From NCBI GenBank assembly GCA_934358235.1, contig CAKRKK010000152.1, forward strand, positions 1-5,955: DNA of 5,955 nucleotides, given 5' to 3'. Both the position numbers and the translations under genes were made by a program. Under the pieces are notes generated by a model, which was not told where the DNA came from, made no database searches, and saw nothing but the letters and a program-made list of their open reading frames with translations. Below, in pieces: positions 5,869 to 5,955 of this stretch. This DNA comes from an uncultured Lachnospira sp. GTDB taxonomy: Bacteria > Bacillota > Clostridia > Lachnospirales > Lachnospiraceae. Numbering within the stretch: position 1 is the first letter of the stretch; the number at the start of each line of letters is the position of its first letter.

Positions 5869-5955
5869 TTAAACATTTACATTTATCTGCTCAATTCTAC
5901 ACTCATGCTTCTTAAACTGTTCATCTTTATCAGTGTAATTAACACCAACAAGAAT
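5869..5955 (-). CDS. C-terminal end of a gene running in from the right, possibly AAA-ATPase-like/PD-(D/E)XK family
   Basis: The last 28 codons and the TAA stop of a minus-strand frame are visible: ILVGVNYTDKDEQFKK, then HECRIEQINVNV. The VGVNY strand, a short charged turn and a closing HxCxIE strand resemble the endings of the AAA-ATPase-like proteins with a C-terminal PD-(D/E)XK-type domain that are common in gut clostridia and bacteroidetes. This is recognition of a short tail only; no ATPase or nuclease motif lies in the window. The downstream bidirectional terminator, with its T-run on this strand, supports a real gene end here. Confidence 0.5.
   Translation of the reverse strand: MLVGVNYTDKDEQFKKHECRIEQINVNV

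Overview
The window reads as a chromosomal segment of an AT-rich, low-GC Gram-positive bacterium, most likely a clostridium of the Lachnospiraceae type. This rests on the strong AGGAGG-type ribosome binding sites, the AT-rich intergenic DNA, a FeoA domain fused to the front of FeoB, a clostridial-style PIN-PhoH ATPase, and a TTG start codon behind a strong Shine-Dalgarno sequence. The taxon is an inference from style and gene families; no 16S or other marker is present.

Layout, left to right. (1) 1-584, minus strand: the first 194 codons of a FeoA-FeoB ferrous iron transporter, cut by the window edge, behind an AT-rich leader with a good Fur-box-like palindrome. (2) 741-2207, minus: a multi-spanning membrane protein joining a VanZ-like domain to an RDD domain, with a roughly 100-residue hydrophilic tail of two adjacent tandem repeats (6-residue and 5-residue units). 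(3) 2445-3800, minus: a PIN-PhoH ATPase. (4) 3867-4526, minus: an HD-domain phosphohydrolase read from a TTG start. PhoH and HD are probably one operon, with a perfect-arm hairpin in the 66-nt gap. (5) 4527-4835: a 309-bp divergent intergenic region with candidate promoters both ways and two stem-loops on the rightward side. (6) 4836-5702, plus: UppP/BacA undecaprenyl-diphosphate phosphatase. (7) 5755-5796: a strong bidirectional terminator. (8) 5869-5955, minus: the last 28 codons of another gene, whose ending resembles AAA-ATPase-like/PD-(D/E)XK proteins.

Functionally this is mostly housekeeping: iron uptake, an RNA- or nucleotide-related HD/PhoH pair, and lipid-carrier recycling for cell-wall synthesis. 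VanZ-like proteins and UppP both touch the cell envelope, but they are on opposite strands and separated by two genes, so no shared operon is implied. I see no mobile element, CRISPR array, tRNA or rRNA. The least ordinary object is the VanZ-RDD fusion with its repetitive tail: at DNA level its 18-bp repeat places one perfect DnaA-box 9-mer and several near matches at exact 18-bp spacing. That pattern is probably a by-product of the protein repeat, but it deserves a check.
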